Shown here piece after piece: positions 17,234 through 25,020 of a stretch of DNA of 51,626 nucleotides; position 1 is the first letter of the stretch, and each line of letters opens with the position of its first letter. This DNA is from CAZCYE01 sp964502775 (GTDB lineage: Bacteria > Actinomycetota > Acidimicrobiia > IMCC26256 > PALSA-555). A program made the position numbers and the translations under genes. Under the pieces are notes generated by a model that worked only from the letters and a program-made list of their open reading frames with translations, had not been told where the DNA came from and made no database searches. The stretch is taken from positions 1 to 51,626 of the forward strand of contig CAZCYE010000001.1 in the NCBI GenBank assembly GCA_964502775.1, given 5' to 3'.

Positions 17234-18961
17234 TCAGTCGGCGGCAACCGACTCGGCGGCGAGGAAGCCAGAGGTCAGCGCCTCGGCGATCGTCACACCG
17301 GGGCCGGGGTAGGCGCGTCCCATAGCGGTCGTCCTCGAGTTGCCCGCGGCGTAGAGGCCGGGGATCGGCCGGTCGTCGTCGTCGAGCACCCGCCCGCCGG
17401 CGTCGGTCGCGAGCCCCGCCTTGGTCCCGAGGTCGCTCGGATACACCTCGAGCGCGTAGAACGGCGGCGTCTCGATCGGGCCGAGCGTTGGGTTGGGTTT
17501 CACGCGGACGTCCGAGTAGTAGCGGTCGTACGCGGTCTCGCCGCGGTGGAAGTCGGTGTCGACCCCGAGGCGTGCACTCTCGTTGAACCGCTCGACGGTT
17601 GCCCGCACGGTGGGTGGGTCGAGCCCGATGTCGGCGGCGAGCGCCTCGAGGGTGTCGGCCCTGTGCAGCCAGCCCGCTCCCGGGGCCCACTGCGGGAATC
17701 GCTTCGCCAGCTTCTTGTCGTTCATGATCATCCCCGGGTTCACCGGCCCGATGGGGAACCGCTTTCGGTAGGTGGCGTCGAGCACCCACCAGCACGGCAC
17801 GGTGGCACCGGTCACCGCATCGTCGGCGTACATCGCCTGGACGACGGCGGTGTAGCTCGCCGCCTCGTTGGTGAAGCGCCGGCCGAGCCGGTTGACGAAG
17901 ATGCCGTGCGGGAGGCTCTTCTCGATCACCAGCACGCGGCTGTAGTCCAGCCCGGGTGGCTGCACCGCCGGTACCCACCACGCTTCGCGCATGAGCTCGC
18001 GGTCGAGGCGGGCGCCGAGGTTCTCCCCCAGACGGATGCCGTCGCCCGTGTTGCCGGGCGACCCGACGCTCCACGACGAGTCGATTGGCTGTTGCTGGTA
18101 CTGGCGGCGCACCTCGGCGTTGTGTTCGAAGCCGCCGGCCGCGATCACCACGCCCCGGCGCGCCTCGATCCGGACGTCCCGGTCGTCGTGGCGCACGACG
18201 ACGCCCGTGACACGGCCGTCCTCGGTCACGAGGTCGGTGAGGGGCGAACTGAGCCAGATCGGCACCCCGCGCTCGCGTATCGACAGCCGTAGACGTGTCA
18301 TCAGCGCCTGGCCCATGGCGAGATACGGATCGCGCCCATCGAGGCGCTTCCGACGCCGTCCTCGCAAGGTGTACTTGAGGAAGCCGCTCGCCAGCGCGAG
18401 TGCGGCGCCCATGCCGGGATCGCGCAGCTTGTACGCGTCGGCAATGGAGATCATGAACTTCCCGAGGATCAGCTCGCCGGGGTACGCCCCCTCCAACGTC
18501 GTGAACTCGTCACCGAGGGTCCTGCCGTCGATGGGGTCGGGTTCCAGCCCGCGTCCACCAGAGCGGCCCCCGTCCAGGGCGTCGTGGTAGTCGGGGTAGT
18601 GCACGAGCGAGCGCAGCTGCACCGCCGAGTTGGCCTCCAGGTACTCGGCCATCCGGTTCGATTCGCGCACGAAGTCCCGCAGCCGGGCCTCGGGAACCTC
18701 ACCGCCCGTGGCCGCGAGGAGATACCGGACCCCCTCATCCTCGGAGTCGTCGATGCCCTCCGCGCGCATCCACTTGTTCGCCGGTACCCAGAGCACCCCG
18801 GCCGACATCGCCGTGTTGCCGCCCCAGGTCGCCTGCTTCTCGACGACGAGCACGTCGAGCCCCAGGTCGTGAGCGCGCAACGCCGCGCAATGCCCGGCAC
18901 CACCGGAGCCCATGACCAGTACGTCGACGGAGGTGTCCCAATCACGAGCTCCGCCGGGCAA
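17234..18961 (-). CDS. FAD-dependent dehydrogenase, 3-ketosteroid delta1-dehydrogenase-like
   Basis: A 575-residue flavoprotein of the KstD/fumarate reductase fold. The dinucleotide motif GSGGAG is at residues 18-23, then VEKQATWGGNTAMSAG. Near the C-terminus it has GLYAAGNS and AYPGPGVTIAEALTSGF; in KstD the Tyr and Gly of YPGPG are catalytic for delta1 dehydrogenation. It starts at TTG 18961, 21 bases after the oxalocrotonate decarboxylase stop, so it is part of the catabolic operon. The family also includes non-steroid enoyl reductases, and no other steroid genes (KshA, HsaABCD set) are clearly present, so a steroid role is only one option. Confidence 0.82.
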   Translation of the reverse strand: MPGGARDWDTSVDVLVMGSGGAGHCAALRAHDLGLDVLVVEKQATWGGNTAMSAGVLWVPANKWMRAEGIDDSEDEGVRYLLAATGGEVPEARLRDFVRESNRMAEYLEANSAVQLRSLVHYPDYHDALDGGRSGGRGLEPDPIDGRTLGDEFTTLEGAYPGELILGKFMISIADAYKLRDPGMGAALALASGFLKYTLRGRRRKRLDGRDPYLAMGQALMTRLRLSIRERGVPIWLSSPLTDLVTEDGRVTGVVVRHDDRDVRIEARRGVVIAAGGFEHNAEVRRQYQQQPIDSSWSVGSPGNTGDGIRLGENLGARLDRELMREAWWVPAVQPPGLDYSRVLVIEKSLPHGIFVNRLGRRFTNEAASYTAVVQAMYADDAVTGATVPCWWVLDATYRKRFPIGPVNPGMIMNDKKLAKRFPQWAPGAGWLHRADTLEALAADIGLDPPTVRATVERFNESARLGVDTDFHRGETAYDRYYSDVRVKPNPTLGPIETPPFYALEVYPSDLGTKAGLATDAGGRVLDDDDRPIPGLYAAGNSRTTAMGRAYPGPGVTIAEALTSGFLAAESVAAD

Positions 18962-18982
18962 CGGTCCTCGCTCTACGCAGAT

Positions 18983-19759
18983 CTACGCGATGGCGCGCAC
19001 ACCGACGCGACCGAGCCGCGCGAACTGCGCATTGACGTGCCGACCGGGAGCGAGCGGCTGGGCCTCGGTCAGGCCACCGGAGAGCACCACCCATCCCGCC
19101 TCGAGCCCACGTCCCTGCACGCCGAGGGCATTCGCCAGGTGCGCGACCGCCTCGGCCGGATGCCCGAGGACGGCAGCACCGGCGGCCGTGGCGACGATCT
19201 CCTGGTCGACCTCCAAGAGGCATCCCTCGAGGGCCAGATCGAAGTCGGGGGCGACGCGGCGGGAACCCAGGATGAACCGCGCCGATGATGCGTTGTCAGC
19301 GATGACATCAGCCAGCGTGAACCGGAAGTCAGCGTATCGACTGTCGATGATCTCGAGCCCGCAGCACACTGCGGCGGTCGCGTCGAGCACGACTTGGGCG
19401 CTCACGCCGGGACCGGCGAGATCGCGCTCGAGCACGAAGACGATCTCGGGCTCGGCGCGGGGATGGATCAGGGGCCCGAGGCCCAGGGGCGCCTCGAGGG
19501 GGACGAGCATGCGGTCGGTGAGCCAGGCGTACAGCGGCTCATGGACACCCATCGATTCCTGCTTGGCGCGCGACGTCAGGCCGAGCTTCGCACCGACGAT
19601 CCGCTCGCCGCCCGCGAGCTTCTGGGAGATGATCTCATCTTGGATGAGATAGGCGTCCTCGACCGTGAGGCCCGGCTCGGTGTCGGTGATCGGCGCCACC
19701 GCCTCGGCGGCCGCCTCGGCACCGAGTAGGTACTCGGCCCATTTCGCGTGGTCGATCAT
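18983..19759 (-). CDS. 4-oxalocrotonate decarboxylase (hydratase/decarboxylase family)
   Basis: A 258-residue member of the family that holds both pentadienoate hydratases and 4-oxalocrotonate decarboxylases. Its segments IVGAKLGLTSRAKQ, MGVHEPLYAWL, LIHPRAEPEI, IIDSRYADFRF and LSGGLTEAQPLAPG match the decarboxylase (DmpH/XylI) pattern as I recall it better than the hydratase pattern. It would convert 2-oxo-hex-3-enedioate to 2-hydroxypenta-2,4-dienoate with metal ion, usually in complex with the hydratase. The paralogue at 21771 is the likely hydratase partner. The ATG overlaps the aldolase stop by four bases (ATGA). A second hydratase is the alternative call. Confidence 0.8.
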   Translation of the reverse strand: MIDHAKWAEYLLGAEAAAEAVAPITDTEPGLTVEDAYLIQDEIISQKLAGGERIVGAKLGLTSRAKQESMGVHEPLYAWLTDRMLVPLEAPLGLGPLIHPRAEPEIVFVLERDLAGPGVSAQVVLDATAAVCCGLEIIDSRYADFRFTLADVIADNASSARFILGSRRVAPDFDLALEGCLLEVDQEIVATAAGAAVLGHPAEAVAHLANALGVQGRGLEAGWVVLSGGLTEAQPLAPGRHVNAQFARLGRVGVRAIA

Positions 19760-20802
19760 CGACTGGCGGTCGACTCGGCGTGTCGCTCGTCCGCGATCTC
19801 GACGGCAATCCCGATCAGCTGGTCTTCCTGGCCGCCCACGAGCTTGCGTTCCCCGGCTCGGACGAGGATCTCGGCGCCCGACACGTCGTACCGCTGGGCG
19901 GCGTTGAACGCGTGCTTCAGGAAGCTCGAGTACACGCCCGCGTAGCCCATCACCAGCGCCATTCGGCTCAGGACGCACTCGTCGTCCATGACCGGTCGGA
20001 CCACATCCTCCGCCGCGTCGAAGAGGGCAAACGTGTCGATCCCGGTGCGGATGCCGAGCTTGTCGCAGACCGCGACGAGGGCCTCGCACGGAGTGTTGCC
20101 GGCGCCGGCCCCGAAGCGCCGCGTCGACCCGTCGACCTGCACCGCGCCGGCGCGGATGGCGTGGATCGAGTTCGCCACGCCGAGCGCGAGGTTCTCGTGG
20201 CCGTGGAAGCCGACCTGGGCGTCCGGGCCGAGCTCGGTGACCAAAGCAGAAACACGATCGGCGACCTGCTCGAGGATGAGCGCACCGGCCGAATCGACGA
20301 CGTAGACGCACTGGCAGCCCGCGTCGGCCATGATGCGCGCCTGGCCGGCCAGGACCTCCGGCGGCTGCGTGTGGGACATCATCAGGAAGCCGACGGTCTC
20401 GAGCCCCATCTCGCGTGCCAGCCCGAAGTGCTGGATCGAGATGTCAGCCTCGGTGCAGTGCGTCGCGACCCGCACGACCGATGCTCCGACGTCGGCGACG
20501 GCACGGATGTTCTCCTTGGTCCCGACCCCGGGGAGCAGCAGCGTCGCGATCCGTGACCGCGTTGCCGTCTCGGCGGCGACGCGGATGAGGTCCAGTTCGT
20601 CGGTCAGGCTGAGGCCGTAGGTGAACGACGAACCGCCCAGCCCGTCGCCGTGCGACACCTCGATCACGGGCATGCCCGCGTCGTCCAATGCGGAGACGAT
20701 GCCCCGGACGTCGTCGGTCGTGAACCGGTGGCGCTTGGCGTGGGAGCCGTCGCGGAGGCACGAGTCGGTGAGTCGGACGTCGAGATCGGCCGAGAAGGTC
20801 AT
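19756..20802 (-). CDS. 4-hydroxy-2-oxovalerate aldolase
   Basis: A 348-residue class II pyruvate aldolase of the DmpG/BphI/HsaF family, splitting 4-hydroxy-2-oxovalerate into pyruvate and acetaldehyde. The N-terminal LRDGSHAKRH segment provides the catalytic Arg-Asp and His; metal ligands are Asp in the same loop and the histidines of GFHGHENLALG near residue 200. C-terminal SSFLKHA and the helical domain that docks the partner dehydrogenase are present. It overlaps both neighbours by four bases (ATGA at each end), as expected for an aldolase-dehydrogenase channel complex made in equal amounts. Confidence 0.94.
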   Translation of the reverse strand: MTFSADLDVRLTDSCLRDGSHAKRHRFTTDDVRGIVSALDDAGMPVIEVSHGDGLGGSSFTYGLSLTDELDLIRVAAETATRSRIATLLLPGVGTKENIRAVADVGASVVRVATHCTEADISIQHFGLAREMGLETVGFLMMSHTQPPEVLAGQARIMADAGCQCVYVVDSAGALILEQVADRVSALVTELGPDAQVGFHGHENLALGVANSIHAIRAGAVQVDGSTRRFGAGAGNTPCEALVAVCDKLGIRTGIDTFALFDAAEDVVRPVMDDECVLSRMALVMGYAGVYSSFLKHAFNAAQRYDVSGAEILVRAGERKLVGGQEDQLIGIAVEIADERHAESTASR

Positions 20803-21695
20803 GTGGCCGCTCCGATCAGCAATTGCGCCACCCCTTCGCCGACACGTGTCGCGGCGGCGGTCATGATGTCGAGGTTCCCGGCATAGGCGGGCAGGAAATC
20901 CCCGGCGCCCTCGACCTCGAGGAACACGGCGACCCGCTTGCCTTCCATCAGCGGAACTTCGTCGAACTGGGGCTCGGAGGTGAGGCGGTACCCCGGAACA
21001 TACGTCGCCACCTCGCGCACCATGTCGTTGATCGAGTCGCGAATCCGCGCCTCGTCCGCGTCTGCGGAAACTGCGCAGAACACCGTGTCGTGCATGATGA
21101 TCGGCGGCTCGGCCGGGTTGAGGATGATGATGGCCTTGCCCCGTTCGGCGCCTCCGATCACCTCCACGCCCATCGCCGTCGTGTGGGTGAACTCGTCGAT
21201 GTTCGCTCGGGTGCCCGGGCCGGCCGAGGCCGAGGCGACCGTGGCCACGATCTCGCCGTAGTGCACCGGTGCGGCCCGGGCCACGGCGTGCACGATCGGG
21301 ATAGTGGCCTGACCGCCGCAGGTGATCAGGTTGATGTTCTCAGCGTCGAGATGCTCGGTGAGGTTCACCGGGGGGATCACGTACGGGCCGACCGCGGCCG
21401 GGGTCAGGTCGATGGCGCGGATCCCGGCTTCCTTGTAGCGCGGCGCGTTCGCGCGGTGGACCTTCGCCGAGGTCGCCTCGAACACGATCTGTGGCTGCTC
21501 GCTCTGAGCCAGCAGCCAGTCGATGCCCTCTGCCGAGGTCTCGAGTCCCTGCGCGGCGGCGCGTCGCAGCCCCTCGCTGTCGGGGTCGATGCCGATCATG
21601 TACCTGGGTTCGATCGCGCTCGAGCGCAACAGCTTCGCGAGCAGGTCGGTCCCGATGTTGCCGCTCCCGACGATCGCGGCAATCGCCTTCGTCAT
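20799..21695 (-). CDS. Acetaldehyde dehydrogenase (acylating)
   Basis: A 298-residue enzyme of the DmpF/BphJ/HsaG family, turning acetaldehyde, CoA and NAD into acetyl-CoA. The Rossmann motif IVGSGNIGTDL is at residues 8-18 and the catalytic Cys126 lies in NLITCGGQATIP. It forms a channelling complex with the aldolase encoded next. A GGAGGAG ribosome-binding site precedes ATG 21695; the 14 codons upstream in the open frame are not part of the family. The stop overlaps the aldolase start. Confidence 0.95.
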   Translation of the reverse strand: MTKAIAAIVGSGNIGTDLLAKLLRSSAIEPRYMIGIDPDSEGLRRAAAQGLETSAEGIDWLLAQSEQPQIVFEATSAKVHRANAPRYKEAGIRAIDLTPAAVGPYVIPPVNLTEHLDAENINLITCGGQATIPIVHAVARAAPVHYGEIVATVASASAGPGTRANIDEFTHTTAMGVEVIGGAERGKAIIILNPAEPPIIMHDTVFCAVSADADEARIRDSINDMVREVATYVPGYRLTSEPQFDEVPLMEGKRVAVFLEVEGAGDFLPAYAGNLDIMTAAATRVGEGVAQLLIGAAT

Positions 21696-21770
21696 CGCAC
21701 GCTCCTCCCGTTTCCCGTGTCGCGCGCACAGCGCCACTGTCCGGTGGTGCGTCCCGGTGGGCGGTACGGG

Positions 21771-22592
21771 TTATGCAAAGCCTACCGAAACGCTCCCCAA
21801 CACGTCGAAATCGCCCCGGATGGTGTCGCCGGCGCCCACGTCGATGGCTCGGGTGCACGCACCCGGCATCACGACGTGGCCCGCGTCGAGGGTCAGGCCG
21901 AACTGGCCGAGCTTGTTGGCGAGCCACGCCACTGCGGTGGCGGGATTCCCGAGCGCCGCGCCCGACGCCCCGGTCTCGACGATCTCACCGTTCCGGCGCA
22001 GCGTGCAGCCGAGCAGCCGCAGATCGGTCGCCTCCGGAGGTGTGGCATTGCCACCGAGCACCACTCGCGCCGACGAGGCGTTGTCGGCGATCGTGTCCGG
22101 GAGCGTGATCTTCCAGTCGCGCACGCGGCTGTCGATGATCTCGATGGCCGGGAGGACGAACGCCGTCGCTCGCAGCACATCGGCGACGCTCACCCCGGGG
22201 CCCTTCAAGGTGTCGTCCAAGACGAACGCGACCTCGATCTCGACCTTCGGGGCACAGAAGTCGGCCGCGGCCAGGACGCTCCCCTCGGACACGAACATGT
22301 CAGCGAAGAGGTGGCCGTAGTCGGGTTCGTCGACGCCGAGCATCTGCTGCATCGCTCGTGAGGTGAGCCCCACCTTGTGCCCACGGACCACGGCGCCGCC
22401 GGCCAGGCGCTCTTTTGCGTTGATCAGCTGGATCTCGTATGCGTCCGCCACATCGAGCCCGGACCAATCCTGGGTGAGCGGGTTGATCGGTGCCCGCTCG
22501 CGCTCCGCGGTGGCGAGCGCAGCTGCGGCTGCTCGGCGGTCAGCCTCGGCGATCACGACACCACACCCCTCTGCACGCGTCGCAGGGTACAT
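21771..22592 (-). CDS. 2-hydroxypenta-2,4-dienoate hydratase
   Basis: A protein of about 273 residues (from ATG 22592; GTG 22556 gives about 261 and fits family length better) that adds water to 2-hydroxypentadienoate to give 4-hydroxy-2-oxovalerate. GHKVGLTSRAMQQMLGVDEP and PDYGHLFADM are characteristic of the hydratase side (MhpD/XylJ/HsaE) of the family, followed by IEVAFVLDDTLKGPGV and IIDSRVRDWKI. It is paralogous to the decarboxylase at 18983. The class II aldolase-like gene ends 25 bases upstream, and acetaldehyde dehydrogenase starts 75 bases downstream. Confidence 0.88.
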   Translation of the reverse strand: MYPATRAEGCGVVIAEADRRAAAAALATAERERAPINPLTQDWSGLDVADAYEIQLINAKERLAGGAVVRGHKVGLTSRAMQQMLGVDEPDYGHLFADMFVSEGSVLAAADFCAPKVEIEVAFVLDDTLKGPGVSVADVLRATAFVLPAIEIIDSRVRDWKITLPDTIADNASSARVVLGGNATPPEATDLRLLGCTLRRNGEIVETGASGAALGNPATAVAWLANKLGQFGLTLDAGHVVMPGACTRAIDVGAGDTIRGDFDVLGSVSVGFA

Positions 22593-22617
22593 CCTCGTGT
22601 GAGGCGATTCCCCGGCC

Positions 22618-23301
22618 TCACGCGCTCGGATCGGTCTCGGGGTCGCCATGGGTGAGGTACGACCACATGCGATCGAGCAGACCACCGTCCCACGTCGCCC
22701 GTCGGGCGGCCTCGGCCGCGGAGAGCTCGGTGAGGTGTCGAGCAGAGCGCATCGTCCGCACGCCGAGCTCGACGCGCGCCGAATCCTCGAGGTACCAGCA
22801 CAGCACCGTTGCCTCTTCGATCGTGGCGCCCACCGTCAGCGCGCCGTTCCCGCGGAGCACGATGGCCCTGGCGTCTCCGAGCGCCTCGGCGACTCGGGCT
22901 GCGGCGGCCTCGTCCCGCACGAGTGCCGGGTCGTCCCAGAGCGGGGGGGATGGCGCGAAGTAGCTCGAGAAACCGTGCCGGGCACGGGGCGTGATCCGCG
23001 CCACCGACAGCGTCATGGTGTTCGGCGGCTGGGCGCGGCAGATCCCACCCACATCGGGCCGACGTCGGTACACCGCCTGGTGGATCCGCACCTCGCCCGC
23101 CGCTTCCGACGGCAACGGCCCATCCGTCTCCACCTCGATGCAGGGGGCACCGGGCGCCACCAGCCCGAGCGGCCAGGGTGGGGAGACGATGAAGCGGTGC
23201 TCGTCGATCCGTGCGCTGCAGTGGCCGTACGCGTGGACGAGCCCGGCGCGGGCGAGTGCGCGGCCAGCAATTCGCACTCGACGCGCGGGGTCGGAGTTCA
23301 C
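22618..23301 (-). CDS. Class II aldolase/adducin-family protein without metal histidines
   Basis: About 227 residues of the class II aldolase (fuculose-phosphate aldolase/adducin) fold, first gene of the leftward catabolic operon. GHCSARID, FIVSPP, GEVRIHQAVYRRRPDVG and LRGNGALTVG align with family blocks. The usual metal site HTH is replaced by RAQ (in CRAQPPNTMTLS) and the third histidine (RGHG) by Asn (RGNG), though the glutamate of the E..IH motif remains. It may be a divergent decarboxylase, as dihydroxyphthalate decarboxylase belongs to this fold, or a non-catalytic form. The true start is GTG 23301 or 23307; the open frame upstream is translated repeat DNA. Confidence 0.75.
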   Translation of the reverse strand: MNSDPARRVRIAGRALARAGLVHAYGHCSARIDEHRFIVSPPWPLGLVAPGAPCIEVETDGPLPSEAAGEVRIHQAVYRRRPDVGGICRAQPPNTMTLSVARITPRARHGFSSYFAPSPPLWDDPALVRDEAAAARVAEALGDARAIVLRGNGALTVGATIEEATVLCWYLEDSARVELGVRTMRSARHLTELSAAEAARRATWDGGLLDRMWSYLTHGDPETDPSA

Positions 23302-23367
23302 GGGCACCTCGATTCGAAAGGTAGCACCAGCCGCCACCTGCACCAGGTGTGTACAGTGCCATTCCTC

Positions 23368-23597
23368 CGAGACGGAGCGACGAGCGCAGCGAGACGTGAC
23401 CAGGGAGACGGAGCGACAAGCGTAGCGAGACGCGACCGGGGAGACGGAGCGGGGAGCGACCGCGAGAGCGAGCGAACGGCTGCGGGCCGGGTATCCCGGT
23501 GAGCAGCGAGACGTGACCAGGGAGACGGAGCGACGAGCGCAGCGAGACGCGACCGGAGAGACGGAGCAGCGAGCGGAGACGGAGCGAAGGTCGAGGA
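23368..23597. repeat. Degenerate 36-bp tandem repeats between divergent genes
   Basis: Units of consensus beginning GAGACGGAGCGACGAGCGCA and ending GAGACGTGACCAGG (36 bp) recur from about 23370. Two are adjacent, then a diverged stretch, then one full and two partial units up to the ATG at 23598. Units abut without spacers, so this is not a CRISPR array. The region lies between the leftward catabolic operon and the rightward dehydrogenase, so it probably contains their promoters or spaces them. Confidence 0.8.
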
Positions 23598-24638
23598 ATG
23601 ATGCGAGCAATGGTCATCCACGAGCACGGTGGTCCCGAGGTGCTCCAGCCTGCCGACATCCCCGTGCCCGAGCCGTCACCGGGCGAAGCGCTCGTGAGGG
23701 TCAAGGCGGTGTCGGTGAACGGCTTCCTCGACGTCTCGAACCGCGCCGGTCACGTGGCCTTCGCCCGTTACTCCTTCCCGCACGTGCTGGGGTCGGAGCA
23801 CGCCGGGGAGATCGCGGCGCTCGGCCCGGAGACCGACACCACGTTGTCCGTAGGAGACCATGTCGTCGTCTCCAATCGGATCTCGTGCGGGAAATGCGTC
23901 AACTGCCTCGCCGGGCGGGATGAGGCGTGTCTCGAGCTCAGCATCATCGGGGTGACCACCCCGGGTGCGTACTGCGAGTACACGGTCGTCCCGATCGAGA
24001 ACCTTCGGCCCATTCCTGCGGGCGTGAGTCACGTCGAGGCCTCGGCGATGATCGTGAACGGACCCCTCGCCCAGCACCAGCTCGACTTGGCTGACGCCAA
24101 GGAGGGGGATTGGGTGCTCATCCAGGCCGCGGCATCCGCTTCGGGCTCGATGGCCATGCGCACTGCCCAGCACCGGGGTTGTCGCGTGATCGCGACCTCG
24201 CGGCAGGCGTGGAAGCGCGAGCGTCTGGCCGAGCTCGGTGCGGATGTGGTGCTCGACTCGGAAGACGAGGGCTTTGTCGCCGCGGTCAAGGACGCCACCG
24301 ACGGGAACGGCGCCAACGTGGCGATCATCAACATCGGTGATCCGCAGCTGTGGGAGAAGACCATCGAAGCGGTGGCCCTTCGAGGTCGCACGGTCACATC
24401 GGGCGCCAAGTTCGGGGAACGCGCCTCGTTCAACGCTCGGACCTTCTACGAGAAGAACCAGACCATCATCGGTGTGCGGACTGGCAACCGTGAGAGCACG
24501 GAGCGATTCTGGGCCCAGATCGAGCAAGGCCTGCGGCCCGTCGTGGACAAGGTCTTTCCGCTCGAGCAGGTCGCCGACGCCCATCGTCGGATCGAGGAAG
24601 GTCTGAACGTCGGGCGGGTCGTGCTCACCGTTGACTGA
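23598..24638 (+). CDS. Zinc-type alcohol dehydrogenase-like MDR oxidoreductase
   Basis: A 346-residue medium-chain dehydrogenase/reductase. The N-terminal MRAMVIHEHGGPEVLQ and GSEHAGEIAALG are typical of the quinone oxidoreductase side, but it also has a cysteine lobe, CGKCVNCLAGRDEAC near residue 97, like zinc enzymes. The cofactor loop is AAASASGSMAMRTAQ near 180, where the usual glycine-rich motif is modified. It could oxidise a dihydrodiol or alcohol in the ring-degradation pathway; the substrate is inferred only from context. It is the first rightward gene of the catabolic block. Confidence 0.82.
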   Translation: MMRAMVIHEHGGPEVLQPADIPVPEPSPGEALVRVKAVSVNGFLDVSNRAGHVAFARYSFPHVLGSEHAGEIAALGPETDTTLSVGDHVVVSNRISCGKCVNCLAGRDEACLELSIIGVTTPGAYCEYTVVPIENLRPIPAGVSHVEASAMIVNGPLAQHQLDLADAKEGDWVLIQAAASASGSMAMRTAQHRGCRVIATSRQAWKRERLAELGADVVLDSEDEGFVAAVKDATDGNGANVAIINIGDPQLWEKTIEAVALRGRTVTSGAKFGERASFNARTFYEKNQTIIGVRTGNRESTERFWAQIEQGLRPVVDKVFPLEQVADAHRRIEEGLNVGRVVLTVD

Positions 24639-24782
24639 CGGGGGAGACGTCCGGTGACACCGGCCGCAGATCTTTGACGACGTACTCGCGCCGACCTAAT
24701 GTCCGAAGTGCATCCACTCTGACTGTTTGCGTTGCATCGTCGACGGGAACGGGCCGAGGGGAATGGGCCGGGGAATGGGGTC

Positions 24783-24997
24783 GACGAGCGTGGAGTTGAA
24801 ACGAGTGGAGTCCAAGAGNNNNNNNNNNNNNNNNNNNNNNNNNNNNNNNNNNNNNNNNNNNNNNNNNNNNNNNNNNNNNNNNNNNNNNNNNNNNNNNNNN
24901 NNNNNNNNNNNNNNNNNNACCAGTGGAGTCCAAGAGACCAGTGGAGTCCAAGAGACCAGTGGAGTCCAAGAGACCAGTGGAGTCCAAGAGAGTGGAG
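24783..24997. repeat. 18-bp tandem repeat interrupted by an assembly gap
   Basis: Four perfect units of ACCAGTGGAGTCCAAGAG fill 24919-24990, followed by a part unit. Left of the gap, 24801-24818 is a one-mismatch-class unit and 24783-24800 a more degenerate one. Between them are 100 N, so the array is longer than shown and its true copy number is unknown. The array lies in the 382-base space between the dehydrogenase and the extradiol dioxygenase; nothing else was recognised there. Confidence 0.9.
24819..24918. other. Assembly gap of 100 N
   Basis: Exactly 100 undetermined bases, the conventional filler for a gap of unknown size. Both edges are in the same 18-bp repeat, so the assembler broke on the array. 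Confidence 0.95.
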
Positions 24998-25020
24998 TCG
25001 AAAGGAGCGGGGGGTTTCGA

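Noticed and set aside
16535..18292. 585-codon plus-strand frame
   Set aside because: Antisense to the HAD and KstD-like genes; shadow composition.
23368..23597. CRISPR-like array with 36-bp repeats
   Set aside because: Units abut with no unique spacers, they are degenerate, and no cas genes are near.
23302..23610. N-terminal extension of the aldolase-like protein
   Set aside because: It is a translation of the repeat tract (RRSVS and VTSRCA repeats); GTG 23301 or 23307 gives the family start.
24727..25020. Extension of the dioxygenase through the N gap
   Set aside because: The sequence is repeat translation plus unknown bases; ATG 25021 gives the normal family start.
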